A stretch of DNA of 64,000 nucleotides. It comes from Isachenkonia alkalipeptolytica. Lineage in GTDB: Bacteria; Bacillota; Clostridia; Peptostreptococcales; T1SED10-28. Shown here piece by piece: positions 18,463-25,686 of this stretch. The stretch lies in contig NZ_SUMG01000014.1 of the NCBI RefSeq assembly GCF_009910325.1, positions 1 to 64,000 on the forward strand. Direction: 5' to 3'. The notes beneath the pieces are model-generated. The model worked only from the letters and a program-made list of their open reading frames with translations, did no database searches and was not told the DNA's origin. Made by a program: the position numbers and the translations under genes. Within the stretch, counting starts at the first letter, position 1. Every line of letters starts with the position of its first letter.

Positions 18463-18491
18463 ATAATAAAACACACATTCCTATCTGTCAA
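18463..18491 (-). promoter_or_regulatory. Strong sigma-A promoter of the fur-family gene
   Basis: On the minus strand a perfect TTGACA (18486-18491), a 17-base spacer and TATTAT (18463-18468). Leaves a leader of about 95 bases before the start codon. Confidence 0.75.
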
Positions 18492-18501
18492 GAGAGGAAC
18501 C

Positions 18502-19110
18502 CTAAAACTTAAAACCCATTTCTCCTCTTCTTAGGGAAAAACCGGTAAAACCATAAAATAATAATATCTTATCAAGGACCTCTTCTTCATCCTTCGACAG
18601 ATTAATCTCAAGTTTATCCATTTGTTTTTTGATATAATCTCGAGTTTTCTTTGAAGCTTTTTCTATGGTCCTTATACCCTGGGGATAATTTTGGGGGTTG
18701 ATTCCTAAAATATACATGATCCACATTTGATAAAGCTTATATTGATCTTTACATACCGGAGTTTTTAAAAATTGCTCATAAAGAGTGATATGGGTAAAGT
18801 AACCAATATAAATAAGCTCTTTAAATAGCTCTTCCAACTCTGCGATCTCCTCCTTGTAAAAATGGAGAATTTGTTTTCGATAAACACCTCCAAACCTTGG
18901 TATTTGATCGGTAAGGCGACCTACGCCCCTCACACTGGAACTTTGTAATTCCATCTCAGCCTTTATAAATTTATCAATACAGTATTCCATAATTTTTAGA
19001 TTTTCCTGTTTTTCAAAGATGTCACTTGTTAAAAGGGATTGTTTCGCCTCCTTTTCACTTAAGACCGCTTCAATACTTGTAATACATCGGCCCATTTCAA
19101 ATTTTCCCAT
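18502..19110 (-). CDS. Unrecognised 202-residue protein
   Basis: I do not recognise the family. The protein is mostly helical by composition, rich in Lys, Glu and Ile, with no signal peptide or clear membrane helix. A central segment RGVGRLTDQIPRFGGVYR (near 60-78) with glycines and arginines is followed by a long acidic helix (EEIAELEELFKEL), an aromatic stretch near 120-140 (LYQMWIMYILG), and ends FSLRRGEMGFKF. One Cys near 8, one near 44 and one near 118. Start ATG at 19110 with AAGGAGG 7 bases upstream. It lies between the SelW-like selenoprotein and fur on the same strand. Confidence 0.7.
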   Translation of the reverse strand: MGKFEMGRCITSIEAVLSEKEAKQSLLTSDIFEKQENLKIMEYCIDKFIKAEMELQSSSVRGVGRLTDQIPRFGGVYRKQILHFYKEEIAELEELFKELIYIGYFTHITLYEQFLKTPVCKDQYKLYQMWIMYILGINPQNYPQGIRTIEKASKKTRDYIKKQMDKLEINLSKDEEEVLDKILLFYGFTGFSLRRGEMGFKF

Positions 19111-19251
19111 CTCCAAACCTCCTTGTCTTATAGCTTTGGCTTATATTTAAAAGAAGTAACAATTGATATACTATTACTATTATTCTATTATGTAATTGAA
19201 ATTCTTTCAACTTTTTTCAGAATATTCTTTTTTATAGAGTTCGGTTGCAAC

Positions 19252-19304
19252 AAAAAAAGTGTAAATACTTAAAACCATTGAAAAGATGGTTTGCATTCAC
19301 ACTT
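19252..19304 (-). terminator. Terminator after the selenoprotein gene
   Basis: Two-part stem: AAGTGT with ACACTT and AAACCAT with ATGGTTT, read on the minus strand into TTTTTTTG. It lies 67 bases after the selenoprotein stop, so that gene is probably a single-gene transcript. Confidence 0.8.
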
Positions 19305-19370
19305 CTATCCCTCACAAAATTCCTGTATTTCGTAGCTTATGATAGTATCTTCTAAGAGATCCCAAATTAT

Positions 19371-19607
19371 TTAATCATTCTTTTGAATTTCACTTATGAT
19401 TTCCTCTTCCCCAGGAAATTTCACGTTTTCATTCTTATTATTAAAAATTTCCTTGCCATTTACCGCGACAGTGAAAATACCTCCACTACTCTTCACAAGT
19501 TTCACATCAGCAGCCTCAAATTCTTCCTTTATTTTCGCCTCTAAACTAGTGGCTTTGTCTAAATAACCTCAGGATCCACAATAGGTAATATTGATTTCTT
19601 TTGACAT
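19371..19607 (-). CDS. SelT/SelW/SelH-family selenoprotein with in-frame TGA (Sec13)
   Basis: 78 residues when the TGA at 19569-19571 is read as selenocysteine. Sequence begins MSKEINITYCGS and then Sec, giving the CxxU redox motif of SelW/Rdx proteins (C10, U13) right after the first beta strand, as in the family. The rest keeps the thioredoxin-like pattern with KLVKSSGGIFTVAVNGK and a KFPGEEEII end. AGGAGGG precedes the ATG. The frame is otherwise fully open to TAA at 19371. A hairpin suited as bacterial SECIS follows the TGA, and selA, selB and tRNA-Sec lie 6-10 kb away. Function inferred: a small thiol/selenol oxidoreductase; no substrate known. Standard gene calling misses or truncates it. 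Confidence 0.93.
19537..19568 (-). promoter_or_regulatory. Bacterial SECIS element
   Basis: On the minus strand, 15 bases after the TGA, the segment GCCACTAGTTTAGAGGC folds as GCC/GGC, an A-A mismatch and CTA/TAG with a three-base loop GTT. The loop begins with G, 22 bases past the TGA. Both the distance and the loop G fit the known bacterial SECIS consensus for SelB binding. Confidence 0.7.
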
Positions 19608-19799
19608 TCCTAACCCTCCTAGAACTTTCATTCTTATCTTAAGTATTATATATCCAAATGATATGATTCCAAACACCGAAAAATATTGCTATATCCTTCC
19701 AATTTTAATAGAAGGGTTTAGGAATCTTTCAGATAGGTATAAATAGATATAGAAACTTAGGGAATCTATATATCAAATAAAACTGAAGGAGTGATTGTT

Positions 19800-20828
19800 G
19801 TGTCGAAAAAAATCCTAAAAGTATCCAATTTTAATTTTCGCGAGAATCCTGAAGATCCTTATTTAGCAAGAATGCACCATCTTGATTTATATCCGCCGGG
19901 GAATGGTGCTATGGGGGTACCATCGGAACTTTTAAAAGATCGGAACCTGGGGGAAGATTTTGATTTCAGTAAAGATTGGAAAATGTACTATGGAAAAGAC
20001 ATTCCCGGATTTCCGGCCCATCCTCATCGAGGATTTGAGACTGTAACAATTGTACTTCAGGGATTTGTTGACCATGCAGACTCCGCAGGGCAATCCGGTA
20101 AATACGGAGCCGGCGACGTGCAATGGATGACTGCGGGAAAGGGAATGCAGCACTCGGAAATGTTTCCTCTTGTTCACGAAGATCAAAACAACACCTTGGA
20201 ATTATTCCAAGTATGGCTGAACCTTCCGGCAAAGGATAAGTTTGTCGAGCCGAGCTATAAAATGTTGTGGAATGAGGAAATTCCAAAGGTGATTATAGAA
20301 AACGAAGAAAATCAAAAGACAACCATTCGTGTCATTGCAGGATGTATTAGCGGAACGAAAGGCTTAGAACCAAATCCCGACTCTTGGGCGAATAAAGAAG
20401 AAAATCATGTAGGCATCTATACTGTAACAATGGAGCCCGGTTCAAGTTTTACTCTCCCTAAGGTATCCTCTACCTTAAATCGTAACATGTATTTTTATCG
20501 GGGGAAAAGTATTCGTATCGACGATGAAGAAGTAGATACCAAAAGCAGTTTAAAGTTGGTTGGTGACGAACCCATCACCATCACTAACGGAAAGACAGAA
20601 AGTTATTTATTAGTATTAGAGGGAGAACCGATTAATGAGCCCATAGTAAACCATGGGCCCTTTGTAATGAATACTTTTGAAGAAATTCAGCAGGCATATC
20701 AGGATTATCAAGAAACTCAATTCGGAGGCTGGCCTTGGGATGTTAATTATCACGTAACCCCTATCGAAGTTGGCCGATTTGCAAAACATGAAGAAAAAGA
20801 TGATCGTCCCCCTGAAAAATTTTTTTAA
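19800..20828 (+). CDS. Pirin-family cupin protein
   Basis: 342 residues. Two cupin domains; the N-terminal one carries the pirin metal site: HPHRGFETVT near 64-73 (two His), then HSEMFP near 118 with a third His and a nearby Glu. Bacterial pirins are Fe-binding, and some have quercetinase activity; the physiological role here is unknown. The GTG at 19800 is chosen because GAAGGAG lies 8 bases upstream; the GTG at 19791 falls inside that site. Monocistronic on the plus strand, opposite to its neighbours, and closed by a strong hairpin. Probably an accessory gene. Confidence 0.9.
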   Translation: MSKKILKVSNFNFRENPEDPYLARMHHLDLYPPGNGAMGVPSELLKDRNLGEDFDFSKDWKMYYGKDIPGFPAHPHRGFETVTIVLQGFVDHADSAGQSGKYGAGDVQWMTAGKGMQHSEMFPLVHEDQNNTLELFQVWLNLPAKDKFVEPSYKMLWNEEIPKVIIENEENQKTTIRVIAGCISGTKGLEPNPDSWANKEENHVGIYTVTMEPGSSFTLPKVSSTLNRNMYFYRGKSIRIDDEEVDTKSSLKLVGDEPITITNGKTESYLLVLEGEPINEPIVNHGPFVMNTFEEIQQAYQDYQETQFGGWPWDVNYHVTPIEVGRFAKHEEKDDRPPEKFF

Positions 20829-20834
20829 TTAACT

Positions 20835-20873
20835 ATACCCCGAATTCTACGGTAAATATAGAATTCGGGGTAT
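20835..20873. terminator. Bidirectional terminator between pirin and the SecB-like gene
   Basis: ATACCCCGAATTCTA and TAGAATTCGGGGTAT pair perfectly over 15 bp. The two flanking genes converge on it. Confidence 0.8.
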
Positions 20874-20886
20874 TTCAAGTTTTTCA

Positions 20887-21318
20887 TCATTCTTTATTGG
20901 TTTGCATTTGTTTTCGAACAATCTCATAGGGGGGTACAATCATTCCTTTGTAATTTTTCATTCTTCCGGTTAAATTTTGGATTTGTTCTGTGATATAAGG
21001 CCAGATATGAAAGTTCAGTTGATCCCTTAGTTCAGCATCGGAAAGCTCCAGCTCTTCCAAGCCTTGAAAATAAAGAAAAGAATTTAGCAATGCTGTAATC
21101 TCAAAATGTCCCTGAACAATAAAATTCACTTGGGTTATATATTTGATTTCCGTAGATTTGTTTTTATTACGCAGTATATTACTGCTGATACGAATGGTTT
21201 GTTGTAACTTTTTTTTCGTATCCTCCTCAGAAATCTCAGGTTTTTTCGAAGCATAAACCTCTTTTTTTAAAGAAACCTCTTCTAAAAATACACCTTTTAC
21301 AACAATCTCATAATTCAT
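20887..21318 (-). CDS. Uncharacterised protein, possibly SecB-like
   Basis: 143 residues, family not recognised with certainty. The pattern of short beta strands in the first 90 residues (VVKGVFLEEVSL, ITQVNFIVQGHFEIT) and a C-terminal part with ELRDQLNFHIWPYITEQI followed by MIVPPYEI recalls the SecB-type fold, in which a helix beginning with a conserved proline-tyrosine block packs at the end. If correct it would be a chaperone or a toxin-antitoxin-associated SecB homologue. No membrane segment. The ATG at 21318 has GAAAGGAG 7 bases upstream; the frame is open to 21348 but without a site. It has its own surroundings, between two terminated units. Confidence 0.55.
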   Translation of the reverse strand: MNYEIVVKGVFLEEVSLKKEVYASKKPEISEEDTKKKLQQTIRISSNILRNKNKSTEIKYITQVNFIVQGHFEITALLNSFLYFQGLEELELSDAELRDQLNFHIWPYITEQIQNLTGRMKNYKGMIVPPYEIVRKQMQTNKE

Positions 21319-21395
21319 TATTGGTCTCCTTTCTATTATACTACACATAGCTAATTTAGAATTTCATTGACTGTAAAAATATTTCAAATCCTATT

Positions 21396-22655
21396 TCAGC
21401 CTCCATATAACTGAGCTTTATACTTCCTTGTACCTGCGAAGAAAATTACAGAGATAATAAGTATTACTAAGGACAGCAGTATCCAGCTAGCTTGATAGTT
21501 GCCTCTAAGATCTGCTATATATCCAATAAGTGGCGGACCAATAACCACACCGGTACGGATAAAAACCAATATGATCCCGGTAGCTGTACCCACAAGTTTA
21601 TCTTCCACCACATCTCCGATTGTTGTAAACACTAAGCCTGGAATTGCCAGTGAAAAAAAACCTAGTACAAAAGAGACTGCAAGAATGGGTACAAAACCCA
21701 AACTTCCGCTGAATACCACGCTCCCAATAATCAATAACATTACCGATGTTATAAGACCTAATAAAAACAGACCAAGACGCCGATTACTGTTTAAAAAGCG
21801 GTCATTCATATAACCCATGCTCGGCTGACCAGCAATTCCGCCCAACATAAAAGCACTTAAAGCGAATCCTGCATAACTTGGAGTTAAACCAATATCCGCG
21901 GTAAGAAACAACGTATAATGGATGGTCATATTTCCAATGGTAAAGCCAAAGGCTGCCCCCATAAAACAAATGAAAATTAATAAAGGGTTTGAACTAAGTT
22001 TCTTAAAATCTTTTTTAAAGGACCCGGGAAGTTCCTCTTGCCCTTGGTTGGTTTTGTTATCTTGCTTTTTTTTAGGTCTGTAACATTTTACCAAAACTAA
22101 AGCCATCAAAAATGCCACTGCGGCGGCTACTAACAACGCAACTCTCCAGCCAAAAATACCTCCTAAAAACGGAAGTAAACTCGCTCCCAGGATCCCTCCG
22201 ATTCCACCCCCAGACTGCGCTATCCCAATGGATACAGCCCTTTTGTTAGGGGGAACCAGGTCCATTACTCCTTTGTTGATTGCAGGGGTAATGATGCTGA
22301 ATCCAATCCCAGTCAAAAATGCCAACAGTAGCAACACTGAAAAAACAGGCATCAATGTATGTAAAAACATAAGAGTTGCAATAATTAAAGTTGCTCCAAC
22401 TAAAGATTTTTTTGGTCCTATTTTATCAACGACTCTTCCGCTGACAATGGCAAGAAGGGTTCCGCTCAAGAAAAAAAATGTGGCGTAAAGTCCTGCTTGA
22501 GTTCCGGAAATTTGAAAGTCTGCACTGACTAGGGGAAGCATTGCTTTGAATCCTTGTACATTTATCCCTACCGCTATATATGCGGTTGACATAATTATTA
22601 AAGTTAATACATAACTCTCATTATTCTTTATGGAGGTCTTTGATGTATCATCCAT
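21396..22655 (-). CDS. MFS transporter
   Basis: 419 residues with 12 predicted membrane helices and a charged central loop (about 190-215, rich in Lys and Gln). The motif GRVVDKIGPKKSL between helices 2 and 3 is the MFS A-type signature, and GYMNDRF marks the equivalent place in the second half. The substrate cannot be told; the closest flavour is of the nitrate/oxalate/CynX-type anion transporters. Start at 22655 has GAGAGGAG upstream; the open frame to 22721 would run over the predicted promoter. Confidence 0.88.
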   Translation of the reverse strand: MDDTSKTSIKNNESYVLTLIIMSTAYIAVGINVQGFKAMLPLVSADFQISGTQAGLYATFFFLSGTLLAIVSGRVVDKIGPKKSLVGATLIIATLMFLHTLMPVFSVLLLLAFLTGIGFSIITPAINKGVMDLVPPNKRAVSIGIAQSGGGIGGILGASLLPFLGGIFGWRVALLVAAAVAFLMALVLVKCYRPKKKQDNKTNQGQEELPGSFKKDFKKLSSNPLLIFICFMGAAFGFTIGNMTIHYTLFLTADIGLTPSYAGFALSAFMLGGIAGQPSMGYMNDRFLNSNRRLGLFLLGLITSVMLLIIGSVVFSGSLGFVPILAVSFVLGFFSLAIPGLVFTTIGDVVEDKLVGTATGIILVFIRTGVVIGPPLIGYIADLRGNYQASWILLSLVILIISVIFFAGTRKYKAQLYGG

Positions 22656-22685
22656 TCGTAGCTCTCCTCTCAAGGTTCTATTGCT

Positions 22686-22715
22686 AGTATAACATACACT
22701 CAAAGACTCATCCAA
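22686..22715 (-). promoter_or_regulatory. Promoter of the MFS gene
   Basis: On the minus strand TTGGAT (22710-22715), 18-base spacer, TATACT (22686-22691). It places transcription start about 25 bases before the chosen ATG, supporting the shorter protein. Confidence 0.5.
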
Positions 22716-22884
22716 ATTCAATTTCTATATACCTTAAGGCTAAAGAACTTATACTCATTTCCTGCTAATAAAAAACTATTTATCCCATTATATTATCAAC
22801 CGAATCAGAATAATTCATAATATATATTGAACTTCCTTCCAATTCGCGTTAGACTAAAGTCAATAATATTAAGGGGGAGATTTC

Positions 22885-23271
22885 ATGAGCGGAGGGAGTC
22901 AAAGAAAACAGGGCATTACCGGTTTTGTTATTCTAGCTGTTCTAGCAATTATTGTTTTGAGTGCCAATCAATTTACCCAAGGGCTCGGCAATGAAGATAT
23001 TGTTTACGAAGATCAAATCTTTGGTTCCGGACAGGGTTACAAAGGAGAGATCGTTCTTGAGCTTATCCTTGAGGGTGAAAACTTTAAAGGCATCAAAGCT
23101 ATTGAGTTCCACGATACTTCCCAGGTTTTTAACGAAGTATTAACAACTATTGAAAAAGACCTTTTGAAGGGAATACCCCTTGAGGAAATTGAAGTTATTA
23201 CCGGTGCCACCGCTACTTACTATGGAATTATCGAAGCCCTTGAAGAGGGATTTGCTCAGTTGAATAAATGA
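22885..23271 (+). CDS. Small membrane-anchored FMN-binding domain protein
   Basis: 128 residues: one N-terminal membrane helix (about 12-27) and an outside FMN-binding domain as in RnfG/NqrC. GYKGEIVLEL near 51 and the ITGATATYYG segment near 105-114 match the fold; TGAT (106-109) is the expected site where ApbE links FMN to Thr through phosphate. It would be an extracellular or membrane-surface flavoprotein in an electron-transfer chain. Candidate promoter TTGAAC-17-TAGACT at 22827-22855 and AAGGGGGAG before the ATG. Stands alone on the plus strand; partner and apbE are not nearby. Confidence 0.8.
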   Translation: MSGGSQRKQGITGFVILAVLAIIVLSANQFTQGLGNEDIVYEDQIFGSGQGYKGEIVLELILEGENFKGIKAIEFHDTSQVFNEVLTTIEKDLLKGIPLEEIEVITGATATYYGIIEALEEGFAQLNK

Positions 23272-23296
23272 TGTGTATAATCTTAATAATAATTTC

Positions 23297-23344
23297 TTTT
23301 CTATAAAAACCCTACAAGTTTACTTGTAGGGTTTTTATAGAAAA
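23297..23344. terminator. Bidirectional terminator, 23-bp near-perfect palindrome
   Basis: TTTTCTATAAAAACCCTACA and its exact complement flank a tiny loop; the whole 48 bases are palindromic except the central two. T runs are present on both strands, suiting the converging FMN-binding gene and the CxxC small protein. Confidence 0.85.
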
Positions 23345-23402
23345 GGGGTTTGTTTTACTAAAACAGGTGCATCTGTAAACCTTCTATTTAACATGCCTTC
23401 AA

Positions 23403-23576
23403 TTATAAAATATCATGATCTTCCACTAGTTCCAATATATATTCACTACAAGTTTCTTGGGTTGCTAAATTCACATGCTGCAACTCTAAAACTTCATCCG
23501 GTGAAAATCCACTCCAATATCCAGGAACTTGATGCATAAAACCGCATTCCGGGCACTTATAATAGGTCAGTTCCAT
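23403..23576 (-). CDS. 57-residue CxxC small protein
   Basis: A complete small frame: ATG at 23576 with AAGGGAGGGG in front, TAA at 23403. It begins MELTYYKCPECGFMHQVPGY with a zinc-ribbon-like knuckle C8-x2-C11-G, then an acidic helix and one more Cys at 43. A single CxxC pair is too little for a lone zinc ribbon, so it may dimerise, use Cys43/His residues, or carry a rubredoxin-half. Family not recognised. It is followed by a strong terminator and preceded by about 100 bases from the M23 gene end. Confidence 0.65.
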   Translation of the reverse strand: MELTYYKCPECGFMHQVPGYWSGFSPDEVLELQHVNLATQETCSEYILELVEDHDIL

Positions 23577-23676
23577 AATAACCCCTCCCTTATTGACGAA
23601 TTCATTGGAATATTCTCTATACTTAATTATAACATTTCTGTTGACGCTTTACAATTAAAGATTGCTCTAAATACCA

Positions 23677-25368
23677 TCATCGATGTAGGTGGTAATGGTA
23701 TTCTTTCGTAAAAGGTTTTCCAATAATAAAGTAACCGGGTTCTAGGGGTTTATCATAATAGGATACCGTAAAGTGTAAATGGGGTCCTGTTGAAAATCCG
23801 GTGGACCCAACGGTTCCTATTAGCTCTTCCTTCGCTACCATTTCTCCTTCTTCCACATGGATTTCATCTAAATGCATATAGGTGCTAAGGATTCCATGGC
23901 CATGGTCGATCACTATGGTGTTTCCCATTAAAATCATTCCCTTTGTAAATACTACTTCGCCATAATTTGTCGCAAGAATATCCGTTCCCTGAAGCGCGGC
24001 TATATCAATGCCATTATGCCTATAGGAAGTACGCTCCTCATTAACAAATCTTTTCTCCCCAAACTCAGTTGTAAGTCGCCCTTCCGTAGGCAAAACAAAA
24101 GTGTCTTCATAGTATTTATTATCACTGCTGCTTTCCCATATGGGATCAAAGTACTCCTCCCTTTCCTGATAAGCTTCTTGATTTCTTGTGCGATCTTCTA
24201 CCGATGGATTGATGGATAAATGCTGGGTTTTATAATCACGAGGGTGAATTTCTATATCATAGGAATGTTTCTTATCACTATTGACATCCACCAATTCCAA
24301 TGAATAGTTTCCGGGTTTCGTGTGATAGTTGGTTGCAATGATCGTTCTAAGCTTCTGATCATCCCTGTGCCATTGCAGATCATCGCCTAACTCTCCTTTA
24401 ACGCGAATATCATCGGGGGTAGCTGCTCGATCCGCTTTAATTTCAATAATGTCATCCTGTTCTATGATCCTCTCGCTAATATCGAATGTGATCGGGAGGT
24501 TGATTTTAAGTTCAAAAGAAATTTCCGCTCTTGATGATGTTCCCTGCTCCCATATACTTTGTAATTGATATCGATAATTTCCATTTGTTTTGGGAATCGG
24601 CAGTAAATGATGTTCTAGATCACTTCCCTTCTCGATTTCTGTTTTTTCATTTGTTTCCAAGTTGAGAAGGGTATACATAATTTCATCAGGTTCTTTTTTA
24701 TAATTTATCTTGGGTTGTTCCTTTTCATTTTGGAGATCAAAGAAATAAGATCCGTTTGCATCCGAAAAAAAATCAGTCTTCTCTGAGTTGTTCTCCAACC
24801 AACTCCCATCATACCGCTGGACTTTCCAATTAATAGCTGAAGTTTTTTCACGGAAAACCAAATTTTCATCTAGTTGAATATCCGGAAGGTAATTTGTTTG
24901 ATAGTATGGATCAAAACCCTCGTGGGAAAAGAAAAATTCATGGTCCTGTACACGGTATAAGGTATCATTTATTATCAAGTATGCCTTCTTTTCCGTTGTT
25001 AAATATATTTCATAGTCTTCTTCTCTACCAAATCTATTGATTAATCGCAAAACAAAAGGTTCTACAGCAGTATCCTTCTGTTTTTCCAACTCCTCTATCT
25101 GGGAAAAATCATAATCTTCAATTTTATTTACTTCTTTGGTCTCAAGGTTTTGAAGTAAAATCCTCGCCTCTTCCTGGGATAATTGGTATTTTTTCGGATC
25201 TATCTCCACGATTTCATTTTCTACATACATATTTTCAGCCTTATATTCAATTTCTATAAAAGTTAAGGATTGTACTGTCATGTTATCGTATACGAAAAAG
25301 TAGAAAGCGCCCATAAGTATCGCCAGCAGAAAACTGCTGCCGAGAATAAATATTTTCTTACTCTTCAT
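23677..25368 (-). CDS. M23-family metallopeptidase, membrane anchored
   Basis: 563 residues. An N-terminal membrane helix (about 8-25) is followed by a long extracellular region of about 400 residues (acidic, beta-rich, Ig-like in flavour) and a C-terminal peptidase M23 (LytM) domain. Zinc ligands are visible: HNGIDIA (HxxxD) near 455 and HLHF (HxH) near 540, with HGHGILSTYMH in between. Such enzymes cut peptide bridges in peptidoglycan. ATG at 25368 has AAAGG 8 bases upstream; the GTG at 25377 is inside that site. Terminal residues HYHLHR are odd and His-rich. Confidence 0.9.
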   Translation of the reverse strand: MKSKKIFILGSSFLLAILMGAFYFFVYDNMTVQSLTFIEIEYKAENMYVENEIVEIDPKKYQLSQEEARILLQNLETKEVNKIEDYDFSQIEELEKQKDTAVEPFVLRLINRFGREEDYEIYLTTEKKAYLIINDTLYRVQDHEFFFSHEGFDPYYQTNYLPDIQLDENLVFREKTSAINWKVQRYDGSWLENNSEKTDFFSDANGSYFFDLQNEKEQPKINYKKEPDEIMYTLLNLETNEKTEIEKGSDLEHHLLPIPKTNGNYRYQLQSIWEQGTSSRAEISFELKINLPITFDISERIIEQDDIIEIKADRAATPDDIRVKGELGDDLQWHRDDQKLRTIIATNYHTKPGNYSLELVDVNSDKKHSYDIEIHPRDYKTQHLSINPSVEDRTRNQEAYQEREEYFDPIWESSSDNKYYEDTFVLPTEGRLTTEFGEKRFVNEERTSYRHNGIDIAALQGTDILATNYGEVVFTKGMILMGNTIVIDHGHGILSTYMHLDEIHVEEGEMVAKEELIGTVGSTGFSTGPHLHFTVSYYDKPLEPGYFIIGKPFTKEYHYHLHR

Positions 25369-25482
25369 TTTTATCACCTTTTTAGATTATTTTCTCTTTC
25401 TTGTTATTATAAGCTTCCCTGCTAATACAGTCAAAAAGAAAGTTCCAATATCAGGAACAGTCTCCTCTGAAGTATTTTCCAC

Positions 25483-25511
25483 AAAAAAAAGACTATAGAA
25501 AAACTATAGCC
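25483..25511 (-). terminator. Terminator after tRNA-Sec
   Basis: On the minus strand GGCTATAG, TTTTT loop, CTATAGTC, followed by eight T. It ends the selA-selB-selC unit. Confidence 0.85.
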
Positions 25512-25526
25512 TTAAAATTTAAAGAT

Positions 25527-25623
25527 TGGCGGGAGTACATAGGAATCGAACCTACCCAAGAGGCTACTAACCCCTCGTGCTGGTTTTGAAGACCAGAGGG
25601 CACACCAGTACCCATCTACTCCC
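25527..25623 (-). tRNA. selC: tRNA-Sec (anticodon TCA)
   Basis: 97 bases including encoded GCCA end. Acceptor ends GGGAGTA and TACTCCC pair; the anticodon arm CTGGT-CTTCAAA-ACCAG places TCA at 25587-25589 (plus strand tga); a long variable arm (GCACGAGGGGTTAGTAGCCTC region) and T arm GTAGG-TTCGATT-CCTAT follow. The size, long extra arm and UCA anticodon identify the UGA-decoding selenocysteine tRNA. It lies directly downstream of selB. Confidence 0.96.
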
Positions 25624-25686
25624 TCTTTTTGAAGACTTAATCAGTATAACATGATTATTCTTGTAGAGCAATAGTTTTTCTTGCCA

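Noticed and set aside
19569-19571. TGA as a sign of a broken gene
   Set aside because: The stop falls exactly at the Sec place of a CxxU motif, the frame goes on with family sequence, and Sec machinery is next to it.
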